A stretch of 57,228 bases of DNA from positions 1 to 57,228 of the forward strand of contig JAAURB010000023.1 in NCBI GenBank assembly GCA_012033335.1. Direction: 5' to 3'. Shown in pieces: positions 1-9,067 of the stretch. The position numbers and the translations under genes are program-made. Source of the DNA: Oscillatoriales cyanobacterium RM2_1_1. GTDB lineage: Bacteria; Cyanobacteriota; Cyanobacteriia; Cyanobacteriales; Microcoleaceae. The notes beneath the pieces were generated by a model. The model ran no database searches. It worked only from the letters and a program-made list of their open reading frames with translations, and was not told the DNA's origin. Within the stretch, counting starts at the first letter, position 1, and every line of letters begins with the position of its first letter.

Positions 1-34
1 CTTCTATTTGATAATTAATTACAACCATCTACTT
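1..34 (+). repeat. MITE-like repeat M1, copy 1 (cut by window edge)
   Basis: The right end of the M1 element described at 13159-13276. It matches that copy over the stretch ending CTACTT at 34 (ATTACAACCATCTACTT here, ATTACAACCACCTACTT there). The rest lies outside the window. It sits 9 bases beyond the rbcR stop codon. Confidence 0.6.
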
Positions 35-42
35 ACAGAGTT

Positions 43-1062
43 CTATTCTGTTTCCATGGAACTGGTGGCCACTTCAGGTTCTAAATCAATTGGCTGAGCG
101 ACGGGTCGGGGACGGGGCTCTAATGGCTTAAACGTCCAGGGCTGAGGGGTAAATTGAGGTAGGACATTCTGGGCAAACGCTTCAGCCGCTTTAGACTGAT
201 AGCGATTTGAATTGAAAATCACCGATAACATCCGTTTGACCACAACCCCTTCAATCCGAGACCGATGTAATGATCCAGCTTGTAACTCCCGCTCAATGGC
301 GGATGTAGAAACAAATGCCGCCCCCAGTCCTGCCTGTACAGTATTTTTAATCGCTTCAATTGAGTTTAGTTCCATTTCAATCTTCAGTCGCTTGGGATCA
401 ATCCCGCACCGCAACAATACCTGGTCAATCATTTTGCGAGTCGTGGATTGAGAATCCAGGGCAATAAAGTCAAGTTTATATAGATCATCTTTTTCGATTC
501 TATCTAGCTTGGCAAATCGATGAAATACGGGCAGAATCAAAGCCAGTTCATCTTCTAAATAGGGATAGATTGTCAGGGAATCTTGAATTTCAGCCGGAAT
601 TTCCCCCCCGATGATAGCCAGATCGACTTGACCATTGGCAACGCTCCAGGCTGTCCGACGAGTCGAATGCACATGCAGTTGAACCGCGACCTCAGGGTAT
701 TTCCGCCGAAACAATCCAATCATCCGAGGCAATAAATAGGTTCCTGTGGTTTGAGATGCCCCGACAATTAGAGTTCCCCCTTGGAGATTCTGTAGATCTT
801 CAATGGCTCGACAGGTCTCCTGACAAAGGCTGAGAATTTTTTCCCCATAGTCCAACAAAAGATATCCAGCCTCAGTCAACTTGGCGCGACGACCTCCCCG
901 GTCAAACAGGGGTACATTTAACTGCTTTTCCAGGTTTTGCACCTGTAAGCTGATGGCCGGCTGCGAAACATACAGACTGTCTGCTGCTCGTTTGAAACTG
1001 CCTTCAGCAGCGATCGCCTTCAGAATCCGTAACTGATCTAGGGTAAATGGAACATCTGACAT
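43..1062 (-). CDS. rbcR: LysR-family transcriptional regulator, RbcR type
   Basis: A 339-residue LysR-type DNA-binding regulator. Residues 5-65 form the winged helix-turn-helix ([18 protein letters not shown], then [13 protein letters not shown]), and about 95-300 form the periplasmic-binding-like effector domain. The N-terminal half closely resembles RbcR/Ycf30, the cyanobacterial and red-plastid regulator of RuBisCO and carbon-assimilation genes. In that family the effectors are carbon metabolites such as RuBP and NADPH; this is family knowledge, not visible here. The C-terminal ~30 residues are a proline-rich tail, usual for cyanobacterial members. It is divergent from the NnrU-like gene across a 216 bp gap, so it may control that gene and itself. 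CmpR/NdhR are close paralogues, but the sequence reads best as RbcR. Confidence 0.88.
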   Translation of the reverse strand: MSDVPFTLDQLRILKAIAAEGSFKRAADSLYVSQPAISLQVQNLEKQLNVPLFDRGGRRAKLTEAGYLLLDYGEKILSLCQETCRAIEDLQNLQGGTLIVGASQTTGTYLLPRMIGLFRRKYPEVAVQLHVHSTRRTAWSVANGQVDLAIIGGEIPAEIQDSLTIYPYLEDELALILPVFHRFAKLDRIEKDDLYKLDFIALDSQSTTRKMIDQVLLRCGIDPKRLKIEMELNSIEAIKNTVQAGLGAAFVSTSAIERELQAGSLHRSRIEGVVVKRMLSVIFNSNRYQSKAAEAFAQNVLPQFTPQPWTFKPLEPRPRPVAQPIDLEPEVATSSMETE

Positions 1063-1278
1063 GGTAAGTTAAAGCCTAACTTTAAATGGTACAAGTTCAC
1101 TAATTCACACCATTTTTGAATTCCTTCTTCAAGTATCAGGCTGGATCGCAATCATTTAGGGAAATAATATAAAAAGATAAGAGAGAATAGGAAGGGATCA
1201 AACTCTTTCAGCATACTGTAGAGGGATTCTGGTTGAAGTTAACTTTATTATCAATCCCAGGGGTTGGAATAATCTGAT

Positions 1279-2031
1279 ATGGGTTCTGACATTGGGTTTT
1301 CCCATCGGTTTTTAGAGGGATTTTCACAGGGGTTCTCAGGAAGTCATTTTGTCATCTTGATTTTGCTCCTGGGCTTTGCGATCGCCCATAGTGGCTTGGC
1401 TGCATTGCGACCCTGGGCAGAAACTAAAATTGGGGCACGACCCTATCGTATCCTGTTTGCGTTAGTCAGTTTGCCCCTGGCAACTGTTCTGGTGATTTAC
1501 TTTTTCAACCATCGCTACGATGGCATTCGACTATGGAACGTTCAGGGGATTCCGGGGGTGAAGCCGCTAGTGTGGGGATTGTCCGCTTTGTCATTTGTGT
1601 TTCTCTATCCCTCAACCTTTAATCTACTAGAGATTGCCGCTGTCACCAAGCCTCAGGTTCATCTCCATGAAACTGGCATTATTCGGGTGACTCGGCATCC
1701 TCAGATGGTGGGTCAGGTAATCTGGTGTATTGCCCATACCCTCTGGCTAGGCACTAGTTTTACCCTGGTGACTTCTTTGGGGCTGATTCTACATCATGGA
1801 TTTGGGGTATGGCATGGCGATCGCCGCTTAAAGGCGCGCTATGGGGACGCATTTGAAAAACTTCGAGACCGCACTTCTATTATCCCATTTCTCGCAATCC
1901 TTCAAGGATATCAGCAGCTAAAGCTTCAAGAGTTTGTTCGCTGGGCTTATCTGGGAGTTGCTGGGTTTATCCTGCTGCTCTGGCAAGCCCATCCTATTTT
2001 AATTCGTGCCACAAATAGCGTTGGCTGGTAG
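1279..2031 (+). CDS. NnrU family integral membrane protein (Z-ISO-like)
   Basis: A 250-residue polytopic membrane protein with about six hydrophobic segments. It carries the NnrU features: a His in the first helix (H37 in IAHSG) and an RHPQ motif at 139-142 followed by a further His-containing helix. The NnrU family includes plant and algal 15-cis-zeta-carotene isomerase (Z-ISO), a heme protein of carotenoid biosynthesis, and poorly characterised bacterial proteins near denitrification genes. A carotenoid or heme-linked role is possible but only by homology. The RHP motif also recalls isoprenylcysteine methyltransferase-type membrane enzymes. It is divergent from rbcR and 53 bp ahead of the thioredoxin-like gene. 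The ATG at 1279 has only a weak GGAA upstream. Confidence 0.75.
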   Translation: MGSDIGFSHRFLEGFSQGFSGSHFVILILLLGFAIAHSGLAALRPWAETKIGARPYRILFALVSLPLATVLVIYFFNHRYDGIRLWNVQGIPGVKPLVWGLSALSFVFLYPSTFNLLEIAAVTKPQVHLHETGIIRVTRHPQMVGQVIWCIAHTLWLGTSFTLVTSLGLILHHGFGVWHGDRRLKARYGDAFEKLRDRTSIIPFLAILQGYQQLKLQEFVRWAYLGVAGFILLLWQAHPILIRATNSVGW

Positions 2032-2084
2032 CATAAAGACAAGACTAATTTATAACAACTTTTGTTAATAAACCATAAGGGATC

Positions 2085-2468
2085 ATGGAATCATCAATTA
2101 GTGAGGCGCAATTCAATCATCAGGTGCTTCGATCCTCAACCCTAGTTCTTGTCCATTTCTGGGCTCCTTGGTGTGGATTATGCCGCTTAATTTTGCCCCA
2201 ATTACGCCAGTTCCAGGCGCAATGGCAAGGGGAAGTCAAAATTGTCGGGGTCAATGCGGATCAGAACTTGAAATTGGCTAGCACCTATCGGCTGAAGACT
2301 CTACCTACTCTGATTCTGTTTCAGAATGGCCAGATTCTATATCGGGTGGAGCATTTCCAGGGACGTGATGATCTGCGGCGGGCATTAGATCAATTGATGG
2401 AGGAGATTCTTCACGAGTCCATTCCGGCAGAATTACAGCCCCAAGAGTGTTTAACTCTCGAAGCTTGA
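2085..2468 (+). CDS. Thioredoxin-like protein with a WCGLC active site
   Basis: A 127-residue single-domain thioredoxin-fold protein. The active site is WAPWCGLC (C30 and C33), so both redox cysteines are present but the canonical WCGPC proline is leucine. The cis-proline loop (KTLPTLILF) and the FQGRDDLRR helix are intact. Changing the residue between the cysteines is known to shift redox potential and partner choice in this fold. About 20 residues follow the domain. It probably acts as a thiol-disulfide reductant in the cytoplasm. It lies 53 bp after the NnrU-like gene in the same direction and is closed by a strong terminator at 2493-2524, so the two genes may be co-transcribed. Confidence 0.88.
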   Translation: MESSISEAQFNHQVLRSSTLVLVHFWAPWCGLCRLILPQLRQFQAQWQGEVKIVGVNADQNLKLASTYRLKTLPTLILFQNGQILYRVEHFQGRDDLRRALDQLMEEILHESIPAELQPQECLTLEA

Positions 2469-2492
2469 TTAAATCTGATCAAAATGAAGTTA

Positions 2493-2524
2493 GCTGATGT
2501 CTTTTCAAGACATCAGCGATTTTT
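2493..2524 (+). terminator. Rho-independent terminator after the thioredoxin-like gene
   Basis: A perfect 11 bp stem (GCTGATGTCTT at 2493-2503 with AAGACATCAGC at 2507-2517) and a TTC loop, followed by GATTTTT. It starts 25 bases after the stop codon. Confidence 0.85.
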
Positions 2525-2574
2525 AATCCCGTGATGGAATACGGGAGTGAGTAGCGTACCGCGTGACTCACTCC
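2514..2574 (+). repeat. Dispersed hairpin repeat R1, copy A
   Basis: Begins CAGCGATTT, continues TAATCCCGTGA, and ends in a hairpin: GGAGTGAGT at 2544-2552 pairs perfectly with ACTCACTCC at 2566-2574, with loop core GCGTACCGCG. Related copies are at 7536-7600 and 26431-26487 in the opposite orientation. Its first bases overlap the 3' arm of the terminator at 2493-2524. Confidence 0.65.
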
Positions 2575-2671
2575 TGTGCTTCGTCATCGTGAGAAATCCT
2601 GCATTCGGGATTTAAATTCCGGAAGATTACTGCGGGAACATCTATTAAATCTACTAAACCAGATAAAACTT

Positions 2672-2739
2672 CTGTGGTGCAGGCATCTTGCCCACCGGAA
2701 ACTAGCCATTTCGGCTGTTGATTCACTCTACAATCCTTA
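2672..2739 (+). repeat. Dispersed repeat R3, copy a
   Basis: Reads CTGTGGTGCAGGCATCTTG, then a spacer, then a short AGCC/GGCT stem and a tail ending AATCCTTA. It matches 25595-25662 over its full length and 15787-15837 in reverse. The last TTA (2737-2739) is the stop codon of the minus-strand gene at 2737-3678. The hairpin therefore lies immediately downstream of that gene and may help end its transcript. Confidence 0.65.
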
Positions 2740-3678
2740 GTCACTACGATTTTGATCGTCTAGAAACTTCAGTTGCCGATAGAGGATTTCTATCCGTGAC
2801 AATTTTATCCCCGCCATGGCAGCCCTGCGGAGAGGATTTCCAAAGATTGCTTCTAGCTCCAAGGGCTGCTTGCGCTCATAGTCCAGTTTCATGCTAGTCA
2901 AATAGGGTTTCATGTTCTCAGTGTGATCCAGCATGGTTCGGATAAACTCAGGAGAAATCGGGCGATCGCAGGCTTTCGCTCCCTGCAGAACTTCCTGCAT
3001 AATCTCTTCAACGACAAGCCGAGTGGCCGAATGGCTCATGATTTCATCAGTTCTAGCATTCAAAATTACCGACAAGCCGTTGTAGGGAATATTCCAGACC
3101 AGCTTTTTCCATCGGGCTAGCAGCAGATCCGGGCTCAATTCAATCGGGATGTCAGCTTGCTTAAAGTCCTCAGCAATTTTTTCTAATCGTTGAGTCTGTC
3201 CCGCCCGTTGATAGTCCGGTAAATATTCTGCCAAAGTCACTGCTCCATAATCTAGATGTTGAATATGGCCAGGGCCAACTTTGTTAGAACAGATAAAACA
3301 AAGCCCCCCCACAATGGCTTGATCCCCAACCATCTCAGCAATTTCTGCCTCGGTTCCCAAACCATTCTGTAGCACTAGAATGACCGTCTCAGGGCCAACA
3401 ATATGGGGCAAGATTTCTCGAAGCTGAAAGTTATAAGTCGTTTTCAAGGCAATAATCACGACATCACAAATCGGCATATCTTGGGCTCTGGCATAGGCTT
3501 GAACCTCCAGTAAGCTCAGATCTCCATCGGGAGATTCGACCTTCAAGCCCTGCCGACAAACATATTCATAATCTCGATGCAGCAAAAAATGAACGGCAAA
3601 TCTTCCCCGTTGTAATTTTGCCCCGTAAAATCCACCAATTGCTCCAGTCCCTACGATGGCATAGCTTCGAGTTGGCAT
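2737..3678 (-). CDS. Putative 2-dehydropantoate 2-reductase (ketopantoate reductase family)
   Basis: A 313-residue ApbA/PanE-family oxidoreductase. It begins with the NAD(P)-binding Rossmann motif GTGAIGGFYGAKL (residues ~10-22). The C-terminal helical domain contains the family lysine region (ARWKKLVWNIPYNG). Members reduce 2-dehydropantoate to pantoate for coenzyme A synthesis, with NADPH. Cyanobacteria usually carry several paralogues and not all are proven PanE, so the substrate is not assured. It stands alone, facing the thioredoxin-like gene across the repeat-filled 2469-2736 gap and divergent from valS. Its TAA stop lies inside repeat R3 copy a. Confidence 0.78.
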   Translation of the reverse strand: MPTRSYAIVGTGAIGGFYGAKLQRGRFAVHFLLHRDYEYVCRQGLKVESPDGDLSLLEVQAYARAQDMPICDVVIIALKTTYNFQLREILPHIVGPETVILVLQNGLGTEAEIAEMVGDQAIVGGLCFICSNKVGPGHIQHLDYGAVTLAEYLPDYQRAGQTQRLEKIAEDFKQADIPIELSPDLLLARWKKLVWNIPYNGLSVILNARTDEIMSHSATRLVVEEIMQEVLQGAKACDRPISPEFIRTMLDHTENMKPYLTSMKLDYERKQPLELEAIFGNPLRRAAMAGIKLSRIEILYRQLKFLDDQNRSD

Positions 3679-3804
3679 CAGTAAACTTGCCTGGCAATTC
3701 TTCCCATAGCAATCCTAAATCAATTCTGAAAAAAGCGAGAGCGGGATTTAGAGATGAAGTCCCCATTCCTGGGGCAACGCCCCCTGTATCGGATTTCACA
3801 AATT

Positions 3805-3868
3805 AAATGCAACAAGTCAAATGCAACAAGTCAAATGCAACAAGTCAAATGCAACAAGTCAAATGCAA
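3805..3868. repeat. Short tandem repeat, 14 bp unit, 4.6 copies
   Basis: Four exact copies of AAATGCAACAAGTC start at 3805, 3819, 3833 and 3847, plus a partial fifth copy to 3868. It lies in the panE-like/valS intergenic region. Because the unit has no stop in one frame, it artificially extends the valS reading frame upstream. The exact identity of the units implies recent expansion by slippage. Confidence 0.95.
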
Positions 3869-3985
3869 TTGGGTTCCAGGGTATACCGGAAGACAAGATG
3901 GCATTGCGCCGGGAAAGTCCTGTGGCAAAATGTTAGGAACACCTGCAACCCAGATGTCTACTCTTTAAGACTGCCCCAATTCCCC

Positions 3986-6730
3986 ATGACCTCAATCCCT
4001 GAACTCCCCAGCAAGTATGATCCCGTTGAAACCGAAGCCCGGTGGCAAGCTTACTGGGAAACCCATCAAACCTTCAAAGCGGATCCTACCCAGGGCGGTG
4101 AACCTTATTGCATCGTGATTCCCCCCCCCAACGTTACGGGAACCCTGCACATGGGCCATGCGTTTAATAATTCCTTGATCGATACCCTGGTTCGTTACCA
4201 TCGAATGCGGGGCTACAACGCTCTCTATCTACCGGGAACTGACCACGCCAGTATCGCAGTCCAGACGATCCTAGAAAAGCAGTTAAAAGCGGAAGGCAAA
4301 ACCCGCTACGACATCGGTCGGGAGAAGTTTCTAGCCCGGGCCTGGGATTGGAAAGCCCAGTCCCACGGGACAATTGTCGGGCAATTGCGGCGGTTGGGGG
4401 TATCAACGGATTGGACAAGGGAGCGGTTTACCCTGGATCAGGGACTATCCAACGCCGTGGTGGAAGCCTTTAACCGGCTGTATGAGGATCAACTGATCTA
4501 TCGAGGCAATTATCTGGTGAATTGGTGTCCAGCCAGTGAATCAGCGGTTTCAGACCTGGAAGTGGAGAATAAAGACATTGACGGCAATCTCTGGCATTTT
4601 CGCTATCCCCTGACGGACGGTGGCGGGTTCCTGGAGGTGGCAACTACCCGCCCTGAAACGATGCTAGGGGATACGGCGGTAGCGGTGAACCCCAAGGATG
4701 AACGCTATCAGCATTTAGTTGGTAAAACCGTGACCTTGCCGATCATGAACCGGGAAATCCCGATCATTGCTGATGAGCTGGTCGATCCGGAGTTTGGTAC
4801 GGGATGTGTTAAGGTGACTCCTGCCCACGATCCCAACGACTTCCAGATGGGGCAACGCCATCATCTACCGATGATTAATATCATGAACAAAAATGGTTCC
4901 CTGAACGAGAATGCCGGGGAATTTCAGGGTCAGGATCGGTTCAAGGCCCGCAAAAATGTGGTGCAACGGCTGGAACAATTGGGTTGCTTGGTCAAGATTG
5001 AAGATTACAGACACAGTGTACCCTACAGCGATCGCGGCGGTGTACCGGTAGAGCCGTTGCTTTCCACTCAGTGGTTTGTTCGGATTCGCCCCCTGGCGGA
5101 CAAGGCATTAACCTATCTCGATCAGCAGAATTCTCCCCTGTTCATGCCGGAACGCTGGACAAAGGTCTACCGGGATTGGTTGATTAAGTTACAGGATTGG
5201 TGTATTTCACGGCAATTGTGGTGGGGCCATCAAATTCCGGCCTGGTATGCCGTCAATCAAACCCAGGGCGAAATTACTGATAGCACCCCCTTGATCGTGG
5301 CTCGAACTGAAGCCGAAGCCCATTCCAAAGCAGTACAGCAGTTTGGGGAAGCGGTGCAACTGCAACAGGATCCCGATGTTCTAGATACCTGGTTTTCCTC
5401 GGGGCTATGGCCATTTTCAACCATGGGCTGGCCTGAGGAAACCCCCGATCTGGCGACCTATTACCCTGGAAATACTCTCTCTACTGGGTTTGATATTATC
5501 TTTTTCTGGGTCGCCCGAATGACGATGATGGCGGCATATTTTACTGACCAAATGCCGTTTAAAACGGTTTATATTCACGGTCTAGTCCTGGATGAAAACG
5601 GCCAGAAAATGTCTAAATCCAAGGGCAACGGTATTGACCCGTTGTTACTGATTGATAAATATGGCACGGATGCTTTGCGCTACACCTTGATCCGGAAATT
5701 GGTGGGGGCGGGTCAGGATATTCGGTTTGAATATGATCGCAAACAAGCAGAATCCTCTGCGGTAGAAGCCTCTAGAAACTTCACCAATAAAATCTGGAAT
5801 GCTGCCCGCTTTGTCCTGCTAAATCTAGCCGGACAAACTCCTCAACAACTTGGAAAACCCCCCATCGATCAACTCGAACTTTGTGACCGATGGATCCTTT
5901 CTCGCTTCCATCAAACCGTGAAACAAACCTGCGATGAAATTGAACGCTATGGTTTGGGAGAGGCGGCCCGGGGACTCTATGAATTCATCTGGGGGGATTT
6001 TTGTGATTGGTATTTGGAGCTGGTAAAACCCCGATTTTGGGGAGACAATCAAGACATTGAAACCCCGGAAAAGCACCTTGCCCGACAAACCCTGGCCGAT
6101 GTTCTAGAGGGATTGCTCACACTCCTGCATCCGTTCATGCCTCACATTACGGAGGAGATCTGGCACACGTTAACCCAAACTGGGACAGAAGATTGCCTGG
6201 CCTTACAGTCCTATCCAGAGCTAGATGAATCTTTAATTAATTCTGAACTCGAAACTGAGTTTCAACTGATTATTGAAACGATTCGGACATTGCGGAATCT
6301 GCGGGCTGATGCCGATATCAAACCCAAGGTCAAAGTCAAAGCCATTCTCCAAAGTCAGAACCCCCAAGAACGACAGATTCTCACCAAAGGCCAAACTTAT
6401 ATTCAGGATGCCGCCAAGGTTGAAACCCTGGTGATTACTGATCAATTGCCTCTAGATGCTGGTCAAACGATTGCTGGGATCATCGGCACCATTCAAGTTT
6501 TAGTTCCCTTAGCCGGGGTAGTGGATCTGGAATCTTTAGTCGCTCGCACTGAGAGAAAACTGGCCAAGGTTGAAAAGGAAGTGGAAGCTTACACTCGGCA
6601 ATTAGCCAACACAAACTTCGTCGAAAAAGCTGATACTGAAAAGGTTCAAGCCGTACGGAATAATCTGGCTGAAGTGACAAAACAGGCGGAGATTTTGCGC
6701 GATCGCCTGAACCAACTCAATACCAGGTAA
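3986..6730 (+). CDS. valS: Valine--tRNA ligase
   Basis: Class I aminoacyl-tRNA synthetase charging tRNA-Val, with an editing domain against threonine. From the ATG at 3986 it is 914 residues, normal for ValS. Visible features: the HIGH-type HMGH in the N-terminal fold; a large CP1 editing insertion with [15 protein letters not shown]; the [12 protein letters not shown] signature; the anticodon-binding helical domain; and the C-terminal ValS coiled coil ([17 protein letters not shown]). I chose 3986 because the upstream part of the open frame runs through the 14 bp tandem repeat and looks non-coding, while [17 protein letters not shown] matches the usual ValS start. No obvious Shine-Dalgarno precedes it. 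Its stop codon lies in the first unit of another tandem array (6727-6770). Confidence 0.97.
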   Translation: MTSIPELPSKYDPVETEARWQAYWETHQTFKADPTQGGEPYCIVIPPPNVTGTLHMGHAFNNSLIDTLVRYHRMRGYNALYLPGTDHASIAVQTILEKQLKAEGKTRYDIGREKFLARAWDWKAQSHGTIVGQLRRLGVSTDWTRERFTLDQGLSNAVVEAFNRLYEDQLIYRGNYLVNWCPASESAVSDLEVENKDIDGNLWHFRYPLTDGGGFLEVATTRPETMLGDTAVAVNPKDERYQHLVGKTVTLPIMNREIPIIADELVDPEFGTGCVKVTPAHDPNDFQMGQRHHLPMINIMNKNGSLNENAGEFQGQDRFKARKNVVQRLEQLGCLVKIEDYRHSVPYSDRGGVPVEPLLSTQWFVRIRPLADKALTYLDQQNSPLFMPERWTKVYRDWLIKLQDWCISRQLWWGHQIPAWYAVNQTQGEITDSTPLIVARTEAEAHSKAVQQFGEAVQLQQDPDVLDTWFSSGLWPFSTMGWPEETPDLATYYPGNTLSTGFDIIFFWVARMTMMAAYFTDQMPFKTVYIHGLVLDENGQKMSKSKGNGIDPLLLIDKYGTDALRYTLIRKLVGAGQDIRFEYDRKQAESSAVEASRNFTNKIWNAARFVLLNLAGQTPQQLGKPPIDQLELCDRWILSRFHQTVKQTCDEIERYGLGEAARGLYEFIWGDFCDWYLELVKPRFWGDNQDIETPEKHLARQTLADVLEGLLTLLHPFMPHITEEIWHTLTQTGTEDCLALQSYPELDESLINSELETEFQLIIETIRTLRNLRADADIKPKVKVKAILQSQNPQERQILTKGQTYIQDAAKVETLVITDQLPLDAGQTIAGIIGTIQVLVPLAGVVDLESLVARTERKLAKVEKEVEAYTRQLANTNFVEKADTEKVQAVRNNLAEVTKQAEILRDRLNQLNTR

Positions 6731-6821
6731 ATGCCAGATAAATGCCAGATAAATGCCAACTCAATGCCAAGTAATTAGGCCAGAGAATTGAGCTAAAGAA
6801 TTGGGCCAGAGAATTGGGATG
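6727..6821. repeat. Two adjacent short tandem arrays after valS
   Basis: Array one has an 11 bp unit resembling ATAAATGCCAG, four units from 6727 to 6770 with increasing divergence, and includes the valS TAA stop. Array two has a 13 bp unit resembling GAGAATTGGGCCA, three units from 6783 to 6821. The rest of the 6731-7206 gap is AT-rich with no gene seen; a TATAAT at 6865-6870 could be a -10 element but has no good -35. Confidence 0.75.
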
Positions 6822-7206
6822 AAAGCTCAGATTTCCGAAAGTTTATCCTTTTTTAATTCTTAGATATAATCTGATATAAAGGATTATATACTTCAAGATT
6901 CAAGGTCTGGATCAATCGGCGTGTCGGGTGTTATACTGGTTTTTAATCTGAGTTGGGTGTGCGGAAAACCCAGTTGGTCTACCCAGTAAATTTACCCCGT
7001 TAGTTTACCCAATAAGCTGACTCAGCAAGCCTCAAAAGTCTGAAGAAGTTTACAGAAATACAATAGTGATTGGCTGTGCTTTCTGTCACAAAGTTTAACT
7101 GATTAAAATCATCAATCAGACATCATCAGATCACAAAGCTCCCGAATTATTTATGCGATTCTAGAGAGAGATTAGATCAATAACCCTCTACTCAGTTCAA
7201 GCAGCC

Positions 7207-7329
7207 ATGAAAAATTCCAACAGCAAGCTGCGTTCTAACCCATTCACGACTTACCGTGACCCTAAAACAGGGATGTGGAAAGTTGTTCAATCTGTCGTTT
7301 CGCAGCAAAGTACACAGCAAGCAGCATAG
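7207..7329 (+). CDS. Small conserved cyanobacterial protein, 40 residues
   Basis: A 40-codon gene starting ATG and ending TAG. The core NPFTTYRDPKTGMWKVV matches a pattern I know from many short cyanobacterial hypothetical proteins (NPF-TYRDP-TG-W), which supports it as a real gene despite its length. No function is established. It is basic at the N terminus, Gln/Ser-rich at the C terminus, and has no membrane segment or cysteine. It is followed 94 bases later by a clear terminator. There is no strong Shine-Dalgarno. The sense of the frame and the aromatic/DP core argue against chance. Confidence 0.72.
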   Translation: MKNSNSKLRSNPFTTYRDPKTGMWKVVQSVVSQQSTQQAA

Positions 7330-7423
7330 GGGATCACTTGCAAATGATCTCATTTTCCAATCCCGAAAAACCACCTCGAAAAACCACTCCAAAAAACTAC
7401 GGAAAGCCATTTTTTCCCTGATT

Positions 7424-7449
7424 TGCAGCTTGAGAAAGCTGCATTTTTT
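7424..7449 (+). terminator. Rho-independent terminator
   Basis: Perfect 8 bp stem TGCAGCTT (7424-7431) / AAGCTGCA (7436-7443), GAGA tetraloop, then six T. It closes the small gene at 7207-7329. Confidence 0.85.
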
Positions 7450-7535
7450 GTAGGTAAAGGATACTGATCATATCTCAACTGCGAATAGGGGCCGGGTCTG
7501 TGGGCAAGAGAGTTAGCGTTTCTCATGCTGGATTA

Positions 7536-7600
7536 CGGAAGTGGGTGGCGCACCGCGTCATCACTCCCAAATTCGTCCCTCACGGGATTAGAAATCGCTG
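7536..7600 (-). repeat. Dispersed hairpin repeat R1, copy B
   Basis: On the minus strand it reads CAGCGATTTCTAATCCCGTGA and then GGGAGTGATG, matching copy A at 2514-2574. The core GCGCACCGCG (plus strand) lies between imperfect arms. It occupies the 7330-7715 gap between the small protein and the solute-binding protein. Confidence 0.65.
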
Positions 7601-7651
7601 TTAAGGATTTGGGATCGGTCGATACAAAAGTTCTAACAAAAGTGAGACTCC

Positions 7652-7690
7652 TCTGAACTCCTATAAACTCTTCTGAACTCTTATAAAATT
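7652..7690. repeat. Direct repeat, about 20 bp period, upstream of the solute-binding protein
   Basis: Two near copies of CTGAACTCYTATAAA (Y is C, then T), followed by ATTGAGATAATG just before the ATG at 7716. The repeated TATAAA could contribute a promoter -10 or form operator half-sites, but nothing more can be shown. Confidence 0.4.
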
Positions 7691-7715
7691 GAGATAATGC
7701 TCAAACTCCAGCCCT

Positions 7716-9035
7716 ATGCCCAATCTTCCATCCTTGGCCCTGAAATGCTTTCGAGAATTGTTGAGATTCAAACGGTATAGCCAGGTTGGTATCGTGGGGT
7801 GCTTGCTATTCCTGTTATGGCTGGGAACAGGCTGTCAGGCTCAGGTGAAAGATCCTGGGGTAGTTCAGATCACTCTCTGGCATGGGATTAACCCTCCACC
7901 CAATCGAGATGTGTTTCAAGACCTGGTGGATCGATTTAATCAAACTCACCCCACGGTTCAGGTGGAAGCCGTTTATATTGGTCAAGCCGATCAACAACCC
8001 CCCAAAATTCTGACGGCAGTTGTGGGAAATGCAGCCCCAGATATTTTGTGGTACAACCCTACAATTACTGGGCAATTGGTGGAATTAGGGGCGATTCAAC
8101 CCCTAGAAAATTGGTTCAATCAGCTCCCGATCCGCTCAAATATCGATCCAACCTTATTAGAAGCAATGGCCCTGGATCAGCATCTCTGGTCAGTGCCCAT
8201 GGCCACGAACAATCTGGCGGTTTTTTATCGGCCCAGTTTATTTGAAGCGGCAGGAATAACCGCCTTACCTGAAACCTGGGAAGACTTTCAAGCCGTCGCC
8301 CAACGGCTTACCCGGGATGACAATGGGGACGGCAAAATCGACCAATACGGCTTAATTCTCCCCCTGGGCAAAGGAGAATGGACGGTGTTTAGCTGGTTGC
8401 CCTTTTTATTTAGCACGGCGGATCAGTTGATCACCGATGATCAGGTGAATCTTCTCAATTCAGGGGCAATCTCCGCCCTTGGGCTTTGGTCAGATTTAGT
8501 CCGATCTGGAGCGGCCATGCTTTCAGCGCCGGAACGGGGCTATGAACAGGATGACTTTATTTCCGGTAAGGTCGCCATGCAAATTACCGGCCCCTGGACA
8601 CTGGAATATTTAGAACAAACCGGAATAGACTACGGGGTCATGGCAATTCCGACCCATGACCAACGGGCGACGGTTGTGGGAGGAGAGCATTTATTTGTGA
8701 TGAAAACATCTCCTAAGCAGGAGCAGGCCGCCTTGCAGTTTCTAGACTATGTTCTCAGTCAGGATTTCCAAGGCCGATGGAGTCTGGGGACAGGATATCT
8801 ACCGGTAAATTTGCAGACTCGCCAGAGCCAGCAATATCGTGATTTTGTGGCTCAACAGCCCACCCTTAAAGTTTTCTTAGAACAAATGAATTGGGCGCGA
8901 TCGCGTCCTATTATTGCAGGATATGCTCGGCTTTCTGAAAGTTTGGGTCGCTCGATTGAGGCTGCTTTATTGGGGGAGTCTCCTGAGGTAGCCTTGAAAA
9001 CAGCCCAGGATCGAATTGATTTGATTTTTAATTGA
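7716..9035 (+). CDS. ABC transporter substrate-binding lipoprotein, sugar type (SBP family 1)
   Basis: A 439-residue extracellular solute-binding protein of the MalE/UgpB type. Residues 1-40 form a lipoprotein signal: a basic N region, a hydrophobic core, and GTGC with the lipidated Cys at 40 (the -3 residue is Gly, so the lipobox is not ideal). After it come ITLWHGINPPPN and the typical QVEAVYIGQ... PDILWYNPT fold. The C-terminal region GGEHLFVMKTSPKQEQAALQ is characteristic. A DDNGDGKIDQYG segment looks like a calcium-binding loop, as in some sugar-binding homologues. The expected role is delivery of a sugar, oligosaccharide or glycerol derivative to an inner-membrane permease. No permease or ATPase gene is nearby, so it is an orphan subunit. 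The kinase gene starts 32 bp downstream. Confidence 0.85.
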   Translation: MPNLPSLALKCFRELLRFKRYSQVGIVGCLLFLLWLGTGCQAQVKDPGVVQITLWHGINPPPNRDVFQDLVDRFNQTHPTVQVEAVYIGQADQQPPKILTAVVGNAAPDILWYNPTITGQLVELGAIQPLENWFNQLPIRSNIDPTLLEAMALDQHLWSVPMATNNLAVFYRPSLFEAAGITALPETWEDFQAVAQRLTRDDNGDGKIDQYGLILPLGKGEWTVFSWLPFLFSTADQLITDDQVNLLNSGAISALGLWSDLVRSGAAMLSAPERGYEQDDFISGKVAMQITGPWTLEYLEQTGIDYGVMAIPTHDQRATVVGGEHLFVMKTSPKQEQAALQFLDYVLSQDFQGRWSLGTGYLPVNLQTRQSQQYRDFVAQQPTLKVFLEQMNWARSRPIIAGYARLSESLGRSIEAALLGESPEVALKTAQDRIDLIFN

Positions 9036-9067
9036 CTCCACGATCAAAATCCCTCTAAATCCAACCC

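Noticed and set aside
3821-3985. Longer valS reading frame starting inside the tandem repeat
   Set aside because: The first 55 codons translate the 14 bp repeat and have no ValS similarity; ATG 3986 gives the normal N terminus.
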